DNA of 64,000 nt from Demequina aestuarii (GCF_000975095.1 NZ_BBRD01000002.1:1-64000); one strand, 5' to 3'; shown: positions 25,268 to 35,408, counted from the stretch's first letter. Program-made: numbers and translations. Notes: generated by a model from the sequence alone, not told the origin.

Positions 25268-28099
25268 CTAGGCGGCGAGGCGGTAGTGGACAGCTTTGGG
25301 CGCGCGGGTCATCAGCCAGGCGAAACCCGCCACAATGAGAGGGGGCATGACCAATCCAATAGCGAGCACATCCCAAGCGAAGACCCCTGGCGATGCGCTC
25401 CCCATCGCCCGGACTACGTCGAGGACAGCTGCGCAGGCGAGACCTGCCCCCACCGCGAAGCCCACCAGAATCCCTCCCTGCCACGCCGCGACGGAGCGCG
25501 CCAGGCGCGGCGACGCTCCGAGCGATGAGAGCGTGACGTCGTCCCGCCGCGCGTCCGCACGAGCCAGGCCCAGCGCAAGCCCGGCTGCCGCACCGGCGAC
25601 GAGGAGCGTCGCCATCAGCGAGCCGAACGTGATGACCCCCAGGCTCCAGTCGATCGGGCGCGCGACGTACGCGTGAAACTCACCCTCACGCATCAGGGCC
25701 GCCTCGAGCTGATCCTCCTCGAGTTCCGTGAACCCTTCCTCCCGTTGCAGGAACAGCGTGCCGGGGACGACCTCCGCGTCTACCGACTGTGCGGCCTCGA
25801 GCGACAGAATCACCGGATAGGTCGACACCCACGTCTCGGGCTCGGCGACGATCGCGGGTACGTCAACCGCCTCGCTGGGCTCTCCCTCGCCCAGGTACGC
25901 CCCTCCCCCGGCGTCCCATGACTCCAGGTGCACGGAACCCTCGGAGCCGGCTGCCGCGTCAGGTCCCACCAGCAACGGGTCGACGACAACCGCCCCACCG
26001 GAGGCGAGCATCTCGCGCTCTGCCTGGTTCGCTGGCCTTCCCAGGATGTACTCGAGCTCCGCTGGACCGCCGACTGCGAGTCCGTACACTTCCGAGCCGA
26101 ACTGCTCCGCACAGCGCGGATCCGCGGCCATCTCCCGCTTGGTCATGGACCCCATCTCGTACATCTCGGTGTCCGGGTCCCACGCCGGGCAGAGGCTCGC
26201 GTCGGGACGCCGAGCGATGGAGACGCGCACAGTCTCGGCATCCGCATAGGTGTCCTGCACACGATCGATCGCGATCGCCTCGATCCCTGGGAACGGCTCC
26301 CGGGCGCGGGCGGTCAGAGCGCCCGCGTCACCCACCAGTGGCGTGTCGAGGCCGTCGACGTACTGCCAGGTGTAGAGCGGCACGTAGGCATCGCCGAACT
26401 GCGCTTGCCCGTACTCGTCGGATTCGTACACCTCGACCATGCGCACCTCGTTCAACGCCACGTTGCCTGCGATCAGCACCGTCACACTGATCGCTGCGAC
26501 CACCGGAACGGTGCGTCCCGTGTGACGCGCGGCGTCGCGTGAGGCGAGACGGGCGCCCAGGCTCACGCTGCCGAGAACCCTGGCAGCGAGCCGCAGAGCC
26601 ACCGGTGTGAGGGCGATCAGCCCGGCGAACAGCAGCACCACACCAACGAGCGTCACTTGCTCAGCGAGTGAGTCCGCCGAATACGCCTCGGACTCGGCGG
26701 ACTCCCACGCGACCTCGCGCAGGTGAGCCGCATAGGCCAAGGTCGCTGCGGCTCCCGCGACCAGCATCCCCCCGACTGCCGCTGGCCAGCGGCGCGGCCG
26801 CGACGGCTTGCGAGACCCGCGCAGGGCGGCCATCACGTCGCGACGGGCCGATGCGATGGCCGGGACCAGTGCAGCCAAGGCGCCGGCCGCGGTCGTGAAG
26901 GCAACGATGGCGACCACGTGCCACCACACCACCTGGAGGCCCCAGACCTGCGTGTTCACGTCGCCCCATGTGTCCAGCACCCAGAGCCACCCCGCTCCGA
27001 CCGCCAGGCCCACGGGCACGCCGACCAGCCCGCCTGCGAAGCCCAGCAGCGCGCCGTTCCAGATCCCCACCCCCACGAGCGCTCCTCGCCCGGCCCCCGT
27101 CGCCGCGAGCAGGGCGAGGCGCTCTTGGCGACGGCGCATCGATACGGCGAAGGCCGCGCCGGCGAGCAACACCACCTCGAGCAGCCCCAATCCCGCCCCC
27201 ACAATCGCGGCGCCACCCTCGCCTTCCGCCGCTGGCCACAGCGCGCGCGAGGCGTCCAGGTACTCCTGTGGGGGGTCCTCGGCAACAGAGCGCGAGTACA
27301 CGGCGACGCCGTCGTTGTTGAGGTCACGGACCGCGTTCCAGTCGAGCGCCAGATCCGGTAGATAGGTGGTCTGACCCGTCGCCGACGCGCCGTCCTGGAG
27401 CCCGGGCTCGAGAGCGGCGAGACTACCGAAGACAACTCCCTCTTCAGCGCGCAGAGGCGCCGAGACCACACCCGAGACTGTTCGCTCGCCGCCGCCGCGA
27501 CCCACGCTCAACACGTCTCCCACGTCGAGCCCCCAGCGCGACGCGAGCTCGGTCGACACCATGACCTGGTCATCATCCGGAGCAGACCCGCGCACCACGT
27601 CGTACATCCCCACGAAGGCCGGGTCCCACGCCGGGCCCACCACGGCGTCGAAGGCACCCGCCGCGTCGGCCGCATCAAAGGTGAGGTACACGTCTGCCTG
27701 GGACAACGTCAGCGTTCGCGTCTGTTCAGGCAGCAGCCCGCTCACCTCGCGATCCTGGGCGGCCCCCTCTACTGCCAGCACGTTGCCGGGCGCTTCCTGC
27801 GCGCCCTGTCCAGGATCGTTGACCTGCATCATGTACGGATCATCGGTGTGCTGCGTCACACGCGCGCCGGCCGGACCCACCACTTGCACCCAGGCTTCGT
27901 TGGACCCGAGCTGCTGCGTGATGCGCTGAGCGTCCGTGGGCTCCTGGCCAGCGCTGACAACGCTGACGCCCATCAGCACCACCGCGGGCAGCGCAACCAA
28001 CAGTGCCACCAGAACACCCTGACGGGGATCCCTCCGCAGGTCGCGCCACGCGATGCGCGCAGCAGTTGCGGCCCGCCGCGCGGGGGCGAGTGGCCTCAT
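25268..28099 (-). CDS. FtsX/MacB-type ABC transporter permease
   Basis: A 943-residue permease with an N-terminal helix (about 28-48), a large extracytoplasmic region, a block of helices (about 300-480), a second large outside region and a final set of helices (about 820-930). This duplicated FtsX layout is found in bacterial exporters of peptides, lipoproteins or antibiotics. The ATG (28099-28097) overlaps the ATPase stop by four bases (ATGA). The partner ATPase and a PadR regulator precede it, so it is probably an inducible efflux or stress-response exporter. The substrate is unknown. Confidence 0.9.
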   Translation of the reverse strand: MRPLAPARRAATAARIAWRDLRRDPRQGVLVALLVALPAVVLMGVSVVSAGQEPTDAQRITQQLGSNEAWVQVVGPAGARVTQHTDDPYMMQVNDPGQGAQEAPGNVLAVEGAAQDREVSGLLPEQTRTLTLSQADVYLTFDAADAAGAFDAVVGPAWDPAFVGMYDVVRGSAPDDDQVMVSTELASRWGLDVGDVLSVGRGGGERTVSGVVSAPLRAEEGVVFGSLAALEPGLQDGASATGQTTYLPDLALDWNAVRDLNNDGVAVYSRSVAEDPPQEYLDASRALWPAAEGEGGAAIVGAGLGLLEVVLLAGAAFAVSMRRRQERLALLAATGAGRGALVGVGIWNGALLGFAGGLVGVPVGLAVGAGWLWVLDTWGDVNTQVWGLQVVWWHVVAIVAFTTAAGALAALVPAIASARRDVMAALRGSRKPSRPRRWPAAVGGMLVAGAAATLAYAAHLREVAWESAESEAYSADSLAEQVTLVGVVLLFAGLIALTPVALRLAARVLGSVSLGARLASRDAARHTGRTVPVVAAISVTVLIAGNVALNEVRMVEVYESDEYGQAQFGDAYVPLYTWQYVDGLDTPLVGDAGALTARAREPFPGIEAIAIDRVQDTYADAETVRVSIARRPDASLCPAWDPDTEMYEMGSMTKREMAADPRCAEQFGSEVYGLAVGGPAELEYILGRPANQAEREMLASGGAVVVDPLLVGPDAAAGSEGSVHLESWDAGGGAYLGEGEPSEAVDVPAIVAEPETWVSTYPVILSLEAAQSVDAEVVPGTLFLQREEGFTELEEDQLEAALMREGEFHAYVARPIDWSLGVITFGSLMATLLVAGAAAGLALGLARADARRDDVTLSSLGASPRLARSVAAWQGGILVGFAVGAGLACAAVLDVVRAMGSASPGVFAWDVLAIGLVMPPLIVAGFAWLMTRAPKAVHYRLAA

Positions 28100-28854
28100 C
28101 GGGGCTCGCCGGTGAGCAACTGTTCGGGGCGAGCGGCACGCGCCTCCTCCAGGATGGTGCCGTCCGCAAGGTGGACGATGCGGTCGGCCCACGCCGCGTG
28201 GCGCGCGTCGTGGGTGACGAGCACCACGGCGGATCCCTGGTCCGCCATGCTGCGCAGCACACTGAGCACCCGGTCGCCCGTGACGGAGTCCAGTGCACCC
28301 GTGGGCTCATCCGCGAGCACCAGGCGGCGCTGGCCCACCATCGCCCGAGCGATGGCCACGCGCTGGCGTTGCCCGCCAGACAGGTCGTCGGGGAAGTCCT
28401 TTCCGCGCTCTCGCATCCCCACCGCGGCGAGCGCACGCCGCGCCTCGGAGCGCGCGGTCGCCCGCGACGCGCCATCGAGGTCGAGCGGGAGGGCGACGTT
28501 TTCAATCACCGTCAGCGCCGGAATGAGGTTGAAGTCTTGGAACACGAATCCCACGAGCTCACGTCTCACGCGAGCACGGCCACGGGCGCTCGCGCCTTCG
28601 ATGGGGACCCCGGCAACCGTGACCTCGCCCGCATCCGGCGTCACCATGGCGCCCGCGATCGAGAGCAGCGTCGACTTGCCCGAGCCAGACGTACCCATCA
28701 CCGCGACCATTTCGCCCGCCGCGACGTCGAGGCTCACGCGCCGCAGCGCGTGCACCCGACCGTCACCGTCGCCGTATGCCTTGGAGACGTCGCGCATGCT
28801 CAGCACGATCTCTGGGTCTGCTCCAGATCCGTCCCCCACTGTCTGCGCGCTCAC
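28096..28854 (-). CDS. ABC transporter ATP-binding protein (LolD/MacB type)
   Basis: A 252-residue ATPase of the lipoprotein/macrolide exporter type. Walker A is GTSGSGKSTL, the signature is LSGGQRQRVAIARAM, Walker B is LVLADEPTGALD, and the switch His is in LVTHDARHAAWAD. The GTG at 28854 overlaps the padR stop by four bases (GTGA). Its stop in turn overlaps the permease start. The three genes form a tightly coupled operon. Confidence 0.93.
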   Translation of the reverse strand: MSAQTVGDGSGADPEIVLSMRDVSKAYGDGDGRVHALRRVSLDVAAGEMVAVMGTSGSGKSTLLSIAGAMVTPDAGEVTVAGVPIEGASARGRARVRRELVGFVFQDFNLIPALTVIENVALPLDLDGASRATARSEARRALAAVGMRERGKDFPDDLSGGQRQRVAIARAMVGQRRLVLADEPTGALDSVTGDRVLSVLRSMADQGSAVVLVTHDARHAAWADRIVHLADGTILEEARAARPEQLLTGEPR

Positions 28855-29441
28855 TTCCTCGACTCCGCAGCGACGTGTCCATCGGCCAGACTGAAGGTCG
28901 TCGCGGCACGTGCATCGGCCCCAGGCTCGATATCGCCGTTCGCGAGCCTCGCTGCCGTGTGGTCGAGCCAGCGCACCTCCGCCTCGGCGCGGAAGATCAT
29001 CGCGTCCGCGACCAACGCCCAAGCGCTGTCGCGGTCGCCGCTCGCATGGCGCGCACGAGTGAGATCCTGCATCCGGGACAGCACGGCCGCTCGCTGGACC
29101 TGAATCACCCGGGCGGTGTCGACCTCCGGCATGGATACTGCGAGGGCGATCTTGAGTGCCGCATCGTCCCTGCTGGGCGATCCGAGTTCGACCGGTGTCG
29201 TCCACCACGTGGCGGCTTCTTGGTGCCCCGCGTCAGTGAGCCCGTAGTGCACCTGACGGGCGTCGTCGGCCTCCGAGCGGCTCACGAGGCCGTCGCGCTC
29301 GAGCCGGTCGAGGGTGGTGTAGACCTGGCCGATGTTCAGCGGCCACACGCCGCCGGTCGCCTCCTCGAACGCGGCCCGCAACTGGTAGCCGTAGCGGTCG
29401 CCATCCGCGAGGAGGGCGAGAAGGGCCTGTTTGACGCTCAT
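28851..29441 (-). CDS. PadR family transcriptional regulator
   Basis: A 196-residue PadR-like repressor. The N-terminal winged helix shows VKQALLALLADGDRYGYQLR, then WPLNIGQVYTTLDRLERDGL and the wing LTDAGHQEAATWW; the C-terminal helical part serves dimerisation. It is the first gene of an operon with the ABC exporter, and a long palindrome (29452-29479) lies 11 bases upstream of its start, so autoregulation of the whole operon is likely. The ATG at 29441 is where PadR homology begins. Confidence 0.9.
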   Translation of the reverse strand: MSVKQALLALLADGDRYGYQLRAAFEEATGGVWPLNIGQVYTTLDRLERDGLVSRSEADDARQVHYGLTDAGHQEAATWWTTPVELGSPSRDDAALKIALAVSMPEVDTARVIQVQRAAVLSRMQDLTRARHASGDRDSAWALVADAMIFRAEAEVRWLDHTAARLANGDIEPGADARAATTFSLADGHVAAESRK

Positions 29442-29451
29442 GAAGTCATCT

Positions 29452-29479
29452 CCATACTCGGTATGTATACGGAGTATGG
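29452..29479. promoter_or_regulatory. Probable PadR operator
   Basis: A near-perfect 28-base palindrome. Outer arms are CCATACTC (29452-29459) and GAGTATGG (29472-29479); inner arms are GTAT and ATAC around a two-base centre. AT-rich ATAC/GTAT elements are usual in PadR operators. It lies just before the padR start. Confidence 0.75.
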
Positions 29480-29822
29480 TGGGTGCGCCGCTTCGCGTCA
29501 AGCAGCGTTCAGCGGTGTGTCGCGTGCACAGCGAACGGATCAACGGAGACATCAGCGGGCCCGCAGGTGGGGAACACCGCAGCGGCGCTCAGGTCATCCG
29601 GCCCGTCTGTTCGCGGCGTACCGGCCGATGCGCGGGCTGGCGTGCGCGCACGGGCCTCGCCCCCCCCCCCAGATAGTGCTGGTGGCCACGGAAGGGAGCG
29701 GGGTGCGCGCTGCGTTGTCCTAGAGGTCACGGAGACACCATGGCCAGAAGCACAACGCAGCGCACGGTCGGGCCCCAGAAGGGGTCAGGAGGACGACGCA
29801 GTGCGCGCCGACCGGCTGCGGG
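29480..29822. other. Intergenic region with C11 tract and imperfect hairpin
   Basis: About 340 bases between the padR operon and the carbonic anhydrase gene. It holds an 11-base run of C (29660-29670), one GGCCGATGC motif (29623), and an imperfect inverted repeat GTGCGCGCTGCGTTGT (29703-29718) with ACAACGCAGCGCAC (29752-29765). The hairpin could end carbonic anhydrase transcription. A 28-codon frame (29740-29826) has weak support. Confidence 0.4.
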
Positions 29823-30311
29823 CTAGACGACCTCGCGCAGCAGCCCCGAGTGCACGTCGAACACGAAGCCTCGCACCTGCGTGACGTCGACCAGGAACGG
29901 GTTGTTGCGCAGGCGCGCGATCGACTGGCGCAGGTCCGCGTCGAGGTCCTTGAAGGACTCGGGCGACCAGGTGGGCTTGAGGCCCGTCTCGTCGAGGAGC
30001 TCGTTGCGCAGCTCGTCGTCGGTGAACGTGAGCGCACCGCAGTCCGTGTGGTGAATGAGGATGATCTCGCGCGTGCCGAGCTTGCGCTGCGAGATCACGA
30101 GCGAGCGGATCATGTCGTCCGTGATGACGCCGCCGGCGTTTCGCATCACGTGCGCGTCACCCACCTCGAGTCCGAGCATCGCGAAGGTGTCGAGGCGGGA
30201 GTCCATGCACGCCACCACGGCGAGCTTGCGGCGTGGGGGCAGGGGGCGGTCGGGAAGGTAGGCCTCCGCGTAGCGCGCGTTGTTCTCGATCAGCTCGTCG
30301 GCGATGCTCAT
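29823..30311 (-). CDS. Beta-class carbonic anhydrase
   Basis: A 162-residue zinc enzyme that interconverts CO2 and bicarbonate. The zinc and catalytic residues are visible: C35, D37 and R39 in AVVACMDSRLD, and H88 and C91 in HHTDCG. It is short, like the Mycobacterium Rv1284-type enzymes, and lacks an N-terminal extension. It acts in the cytoplasm, supplying bicarbonate for carboxylases. It is transcribed alone, and its promoter region is shared with the divergent SDR gene. Confidence 0.92.
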   Translation of the reverse strand: MSIADELIENNARYAEAYLPDRPLPPRRKLAVVACMDSRLDTFAMLGLEVGDAHVMRNAGGVITDDMIRSLVISQRKLGTREIILIHHTDCGALTFTDDELRNELLDETGLKPTWSPESFKDLDADLRQSIARLRNNPFLVDVTQVRGFVFDVHSGLLREVV

Positions 30312-30495
30312 GTGCTCTCCTGGTCCCGGGGTGGACGTTCACCGGATATTCTGCCCGATCCGGGACGCAAGGCCGGTGCACGAGTGCTGGCGACGCGTAC
30401 CCTGGAGTCACCGAGGCCGTACTGCTCTGGCCGATGTGTGCCGTGCCGGTGTTGTGCGGCCTCGGCCCTCACGCGCCACGTGTGACGATGGACGC

Positions 30496-31266
30496 ATGTC
30501 ACGCATCTTCATCACCGGATCCTCCCAGGGCATCGGCGCCGAGTGCGCCCGCCAACTCCTCGCTCTTGGCCACGAGGTGGTGGTGCACGCCCGTGACGAC
30601 GCCAGGGCAGCAGCCGCGCTCGACGCCAATCCAAGCGTCGCGGCTGTTCTCACCGGCGACCTGGCGAGCATCGAGCAGACGACCGCGCTCGCCGCAGCTG
30701 CGAACGAGCAGGGGCCCTACGACGTGATCATTCACAACGCGGGGCTCGGCGGCGACGCCCCCGAGCGCGTCACCACCGCAGACGGCCTCGAGCGCATCTA
30801 CCAGGTCAACGTGGTGGCCCCCTACCTTCTGACTGCCCTCATGCCGGTCGCGAAGCGCATGATCTACCTGACGTCCGGGCTCGAGGCGGATGGCCACTGG
30901 AACCCGTACGACCTCCAGGGCTCGACGCGCGAGTGGAACGGCATGCAGGCCTACTCGGATTCCAAGCTGCACCTGTCAATGCTCGCGTTCGAGATTGCGG
31001 CGCTCAACCCGGACTGCGCCGTGAACGTCGTCGATCCCGGCTGGATCCGCACCCGCATGGGCGGATCCGAGGCGTGGGACCCCGTCGAGCTCGGCGCCGA
31101 GACCCAAGTGTGGCTCGCTGACTCCGACGAGCCGGAGGCGACGGCCACTGGCCGCTACCTCAAGCGCCGCGAGGAACTCGAGCCGAACCCCGCAGTCCGG
31201 GACGCCGAGGCACGAGACGCCCTGGTCTACGAGCTCATCAAGGCGACAGGCGTGGTGCTTCCCTAG
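30496..31266 (+). CDS. Short-chain dehydrogenase/reductase
   Basis: A 256-residue NAD(P)-dependent oxidoreductase with a Rossmann fold. It shows the cofactor loop TGSSQGIG (residues 7-14), NAG at 81-83, Ser127 in LTSGLEA and the catalytic Y153xxxK157 in AYSDSK. The substrate is unknown. The ATG at 30496 is where the fold begins; the longer frame upstream is non-coding. A strong bidirectional hairpin follows. Confidence 0.88.
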   Translation: MSRIFITGSSQGIGAECARQLLALGHEVVVHARDDARAAAALDANPSVAAVLTGDLASIEQTTALAAAANEQGPYDVIIHNAGLGGDAPERVTTADGLERIYQVNVVAPYLLTALMPVAKRMIYLTSGLEADGHWNPYDLQGSTREWNGMQAYSDSKLHLSMLAFEIAALNPDCAVNVVDPGWIRTRMGGSEAWDPVELGAETQVWLADSDEPEATATGRYLKRREELEPNPAVRDAEARDALVYELIKATGVVLP

Positions 31267-31278
31267 GGAGCCACCACG

Positions 31279-31321
31279 CGCATCGGCCCTCCACCTCGGT
31301 GAGAGGCGAAGGGCCGATGCG
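31279..31321. terminator. Bidirectional terminator from inverted GCATCGGCC motifs
   Basis: A perfect 12-base-pair stem, CGCATCGGCCCT (31279-31290) and AGGGCCGATGCG (31310-31321), with an inner CCTC/GAGG pairing. It lies between the convergent SDR and mmsB genes. Both arms are copies of the window-wide motif. Confidence 0.75.
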
Positions 31322-31341
31322 GTGTCAGGGTTGTCGCGGAG

Positions 31342-32520
31342 CTAGCGGGCTCCCGCGCGGCGCTTGTTCCACACGTCGAAGGCGACTGCGAGCAGCAGCA
31401 CGATGCCCTTGACGACCTGCTGGATGGACTGCTCGACGCCCATCAGCTGCATGCCGTTGGTCATGACGGCCATGATGAGACCACCGACGATCGCGCCGGT
31501 CACTCGGCCCACGCCTCCGGTGACAGCGGCGCCACCGATGAACGATGCGGCGATCGCGTCAAGTTCGAACAGGTTTCCGGCTGCCGGCTGGGCGCCGTTG
31601 GTGCGGGACGAGAAGATCACGCCAGCGACACCGGCGAGCACGCCCATGTTGAGCATGATGCCGAAGTTGACCCACTTGACCTTGACTCCGGAGAGCGTCG
31701 CGGCGGTGAGGTTGCCGCCGATCGCGTAGACGTGGCGGCCGAACACCGTGCGGGTGGTGACCAGCGTGTAGACGATGACCAGCACTGCCAGGATGATCAG
31801 CACGTTCGGCAGACCGCGGTAGTTGGCGAGCTGCCATGCGAACCACATCACGGCGGCGGCGACGGCCACCAGCTTGGTGATGAACAGCGGCATGGCGCCG
31901 ACCGTCTGCTGGTACGCGATCGCCGCACGACGGGCACGGATCTGGGTGACGACATACCCCGCGACGGCGACGCCGAAGATCACGAGCGTGAAGATGTCGT
32001 AGCCGGGGCCGCCGAGGAGTCCGTTCTGGAAGCCGGTCGCGATGTTGGAGTAGGACTCCGGGAACGGCGAGAGCGAGATGTTCTCGAGCACGCGGAACGT
32101 GAGGCCTCGGAACAGCAGCATGCCCGCCAGGGTGGTGATGAAGGCCGGGATGCCGACGAACGCCACCCAGAAGCCCTGCCACGCTCCAGCGATGACGCCG
32201 ACGCCGATGCCCGCAAGCACACCTACGTACCAAGGCATGCCCTCTCGGATCACCAGTACCGCCGAGACGGCTCCGGCGAGCGCAGCGACCGAACCCACGG
32301 ACAGGTCGATGTGCCCGCCGATGATGACGATCACCATGCCGATGGCGAGCACCAGGATGTACGAGTACTGGAGGACGATGTTGGTGAGGTTGATGGGGCT
32401 GATCAGCGTGCCGTCTGTCAGGGCTGTGAACAGCACCATGATCAGGATGAGCGCGATGAAGATCCCGCTCTGACGCAGGTTGCGAGTGAACAACTCGCGG
32501 ATGTTGGCGATACCGGTCAT
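31342..32520 (-). CDS. mmsB: Multiple-monosaccharide ABC transporter permease
   Basis: A 392-residue permease of the CUT2 (ribose/xylose-type) family with about ten helices. [20 protein letters not shown] and the late [27 protein letters not shown] region are typical. With ChvE and MmsA it imports pentoses or hexoses such as arabinose, xylose, galactose or glucose. The ATG overlaps the mmsA stop by four bases (ATGA). It is the last gene of the set and is followed by a bidirectional terminator. Confidence 0.92.
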   Translation of the reverse strand: MTGIANIRELFTRNLRQSGIFIALILIMVLFTALTDGTLISPINLTNIVLQYSYILVLAIGMVIVIIGGHIDLSVGSVAALAGAVSAVLVIREGMPWYVGVLAGIGVGVIAGAWQGFWVAFVGIPAFITTLAGMLLFRGLTFRVLENISLSPFPESYSNIATGFQNGLLGGPGYDIFTLVIFGVAVAGYVVTQIRARRAAIAYQQTVGAMPLFITKLVAVAAAVMWFAWQLANYRGLPNVLIILAVLVIVYTLVTTRTVFGRHVYAIGGNLTAATLSGVKVKWVNFGIMLNMGVLAGVAGVIFSSRTNGAQPAAGNLFELDAIAASFIGGAAVTGGVGRVTGAIVGGLIMAVMTNGMQLMGVEQSIQQVVKGIVLLLAVAFDVWNKRRAGAR

Positions 32521-34094
32521 CGGTCGTTCTCCTCAGCGCCGACGACTGCGTCGGCCTTGGCGTCTCGTTCCTGGGTCATGAGTGTCATCAGTCCTTCCGG
32601 GGTCGCATCCGCGACGTCGGTGACGCCCGTGATGCGGCCGAAGGCCAGTGTGTAGATGCGGTCGCAGGTGCCGAGCAGCTCGGGCAGTTCGGACGAGATC
32701 ACGATCACGCCCTTGCCCTCGGCGGCCAGCTTGTTGACGATCGTGTAGATCTCGTACTTGGCGCCCACGTCGATGCCTCGTGTGGGCTCGTCGAGGATCA
32801 CGACATCGGCGTCGGTGTACATCCATTTGCTCAGCACGACCTTCTGCTGGTTGCCGCCTGACAGGTTGCCCGCGACCTGGAGCACCGACGGCGTCTTGAT
32901 GTTCATCGAGTCGCGGTACTCCTCCGCGACCTTCAGCTCCTCGTTGCCGTTGACGAACCCCCGCGTGGTGAGCTTGAAGAGGCCTGCGGCGGAGATGTTG
33001 CGGCGAATGTCCTCGATGAGGTTGAGCCCGTACTTCTTGCGGTCCTCGGTGGCGTAGGCGATGCCGTTGTGGATGGCTTCCGAGACGGTGCGAGTCTGGA
33101 TCTGCTCGCCGCTCTTGTACACCTCGCCCGAGGCGTTCCGCCCATAGGTACGACCGAAGATGCTCATCGCGAGCTCGGTGCGGCCGGCACCCATGAGCCC
33201 CGCGATGCCGACGACTTCGCCGGCGCGCACGTTGAAACTCGCGCCATCGACGACGACGCGTCCCGGCTGGGTGGGGTGATGCACGGTCCAGTTCTCGACG
33301 CGGAACAGTTCGTCGCCGATGGTGTGGTCGATGCGCTCCGGGTAGCGGTGTTCGAGGTCACGACCCACCATGCCGCGAATGATGCGGTCCTGGGTCGCGT
33401 CCTTCTCCGACATGTCGATGGTCTCGATGGTCTCGCCATCGCGGATGATCGTGGTGCGGTCGGCGATGGCCTCGATCTCGCCCAACTTGTGGGAGATCAT
33501 GATCGAGGTGATGCCGCGCTTCTTGAGCGTGCGCAGCAGCTCGAGCAGGTGAGCCGAGTCTGAGTCGTTGAGCGCCGCAGTGGGCTCATCGAGGATCAGA
33601 AGGCGCACGTCCTTGGACAGCGCCTTGGCGATCTCGATGAGCTGCTGCTTGCCGACGCCGAGCTGGCCGACGGGCGTGACGGGGTTCTCATGGAGCCCCA
33701 CCTGATCCATGAGCTCCTTGGCCTCGTGGTTCGCGCGGTTCCAGTCGATGAGGCCCATCCTGTTGCGGCGCTCGTTGCCGAGGAAGATGTTCTCCGCCAC
33801 CGTGAGGTGGGGAACGAGGGCGAGCTCCTGGTGAATGATCACCACGCCGGAGCGCTCCGAGTCGTTGATGCTGTGGAAGCGGGCCTCTTCACCGTCGTAG
33901 ATGATGTCGCCGTCGTATTGGCCATACGGGTACACCCCGGACAGCACCTTCATGAGCGTCGACTTGCCGGCACCGTTCTCACCGCAGATGGCGTGGATCT
34001 CACCCTCTTCGACGTGGAGTTCCACGTCGGACAGGGCTTTCACGCCCGGGAATGTCTTGGAGATCTTGCGCATCTCCAGAATGTTGCGAGCCAT
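32517..34094 (-). CDS. mmsA: Multiple-monosaccharide ABC transporter ATP-binding protein
   Basis: A 525-residue ATPase made of two fused nucleotide-binding domains. The first has Walker [17 protein letters not shown] (about residue 35) and [16 protein letters not shown]; the second has [16 protein letters not shown] and [18 protein letters not shown]. This degenerate second-site layout is typical of CUT2 sugar importers (GguA/MmsA, XylG, AraG). The ATG at 34094 has a GAGA just upstream. It is preceded by chvE and overlaps mmsB. Confidence 0.94.
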   Translation of the reverse strand: MARNILEMRKISKTFPGVKALSDVELHVEEGEIHAICGENGAGKSTLMKVLSGVYPYGQYDGDIIYDGEEARFHSINDSERSGVVIIHQELALVPHLTVAENIFLGNERRNRMGLIDWNRANHEAKELMDQVGLHENPVTPVGQLGVGKQQLIEIAKALSKDVRLLILDEPTAALNDSDSAHLLELLRTLKKRGITSIMISHKLGEIEAIADRTTIIRDGETIETIDMSEKDATQDRIIRGMVGRDLEHRYPERIDHTIGDELFRVENWTVHHPTQPGRVVVDGASFNVRAGEVVGIAGLMGAGRTELAMSIFGRTYGRNASGEVYKSGEQIQTRTVSEAIHNGIAYATEDRKKYGLNLIEDIRRNISAAGLFKLTTRGFVNGNEELKVAEEYRDSMNIKTPSVLQVAGNLSGGNQQKVVLSKWMYTDADVVILDEPTRGIDVGAKYEIYTIVNKLAAEGKGVIVISSELPELLGTCDRIYTLAFGRITGVTDVADATPEGLMTLMTQERDAKADAVVGAEENDR

Positions 34095-34184
34095 CGGTTG
34101 TCTCCAGTCCTGGCGCGGGTGGCCGTGGTGCCGGCCCCCTCCGGAGAAGGGGCCGGCGCCACGGGTCAAGCGGGAGTGCCGACG

Positions 34185-35354
34185 TTACTCGGCCACGCCC
34201 GAAGCGATCTCGTCCGCAGTCCAGTAGCCCGAGTCGACGAGCAGGGACTCGATGTTGTCCTCGTAGATGATGTCGGACTCGAGGAGGAACGACGGCACGA
34301 CCTTGACGTTGTTGTCGTACGTCTCGGTGTCATTTGCCTCGGGCTCTTCGCCCTTCAGCAGGGAATCGGTGGCCACGACGGCCTGATCCGCCAGCTTGCG
34401 CGTGTCCTTGAAGATGGTCGAGAACTGCACGCCATCAGCGATGAGCTTCACCGAAGCGATCTCGGCGTCCTGACCGGTGACGATGGGCAGACCCTCGTCG
34501 ATCGACGGGCCGTAGCCAGCGTTCTGCAGGGCCGTGATGATGCCGCGCGAGAGGCCGTCGTAGGGGGACAGCACACCGTGGAGCTCTGCGTCACCGCCGG
34601 TGTAGGTCGACGTGAGCAGGTCCTCCATGCGCTTCTGCGCGGTCTCCTGCTGCCAGCGCAGGATGTTGGTCTGCTCGATGTCGGTCTGACCAGAAGGAAC
34701 GGTCAGAGTGCCGTCCGTCATGTAGGGCTCGAGCGTGTCCATCGCGCCTGCATAGAAGAAGTGCGCGTTGTTGTCGTCCAGCGAACCGGCGAACAGCTCG
34801 ATGTTGAACGGGCCGGTGGCTTCACCCTCGGAACCGTCCTGGTTGAGCAGACCCAGGCCCACGAGGAGCGAGGTCGCCTGCTGAACGCCCACGTTGTAGT
34901 TGTCGAACGTGACGTAGAAGTCGACGTTCGGCGAGTCCAGGATCAAGCGGTCGTACGAGACGACCGGGATTCCAGAGGCGGCTGCCGCCTCGAGCTGGGG
35001 CGCGATCGCCGTACCATCGATGGCCGCGATGACGAGCGCCTCGACGCCATTCGTGATCATCTGGTCGATCTGCTGCGACTGCGTGGCGATGTCGTCGTTG
35101 GCGAACTGAAGATCCACCTCGTATCCGAGGTCGGTCAGTCCGGACTCGACGGCCTCGCCATCAGCGATCCAGCGCTCAGAAGTCTGAGTAGGCATCGCGA
35201 CGCCGACCAGGCCGCCTTCCGAGACCTCGCCGCCGCCGGCGGTGGAACCATCGGTGGGGTCTTCGGTGCTGCCCGCACCACCACCGCTGCATGCAGCCAG
35301 CGTGAACGCCATGGCGGCGCCTGCGGCTGCGGCAAAGAACTTCTTAGCCTTCAT
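34185..35354 (-). CDS. chvE: Monosaccharide-binding lipoprotein (ChvE-like)
   Basis: A 389-residue lipoprotein: signal peptide and lipobox LAAC, Cys about residue 22, followed by a Gly/Ser/Thr linker. The periplasmic-binding fold shows GLVGVAMPTQTSERWIADGE, then QIDQMITNGVEALVIAAIDG and IPVVSYDRLILDS, which match ChvE/multiple-sugar binding proteins. It captures aldose monosaccharides outside the membrane and hands them to MmsAB. AAGGAGGAG lies just before the ATG at 35354. A LacI-type site and the LacI gene are upstream. Confidence 0.92.
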   Translation of the reverse strand: MKAKKFFAAAAGAAMAFTLAACSGGGAGSTEDPTDGSTAGGGEVSEGGLVGVAMPTQTSERWIADGEAVESGLTDLGYEVDLQFANDDIATQSQQIDQMITNGVEALVIAAIDGTAIAPQLEAAAASGIPVVSYDRLILDSPNVDFYVTFDNYNVGVQQATSLLVGLGLLNQDGSEGEATGPFNIELFAGSLDDNNAHFFYAGAMDTLEPYMTDGTLTVPSGQTDIEQTNILRWQQETAQKRMEDLLTSTYTGGDAELHGVLSPYDGLSRGIITALQNAGYGPSIDEGLPIVTGQDAEIASVKLIADGVQFSTIFKDTRKLADQAVVATDSLLKGEEPEANDTETYDNNVKVVPSFLLESDIIYEDNIESLLVDSGYWTADEIASGVAE

Positions 35355-35408
35355 ATCTCCTCCTTGAGATCCGGCCCGCAACACTGCGCAACCGTCGTGC
35401 TCCTCATT

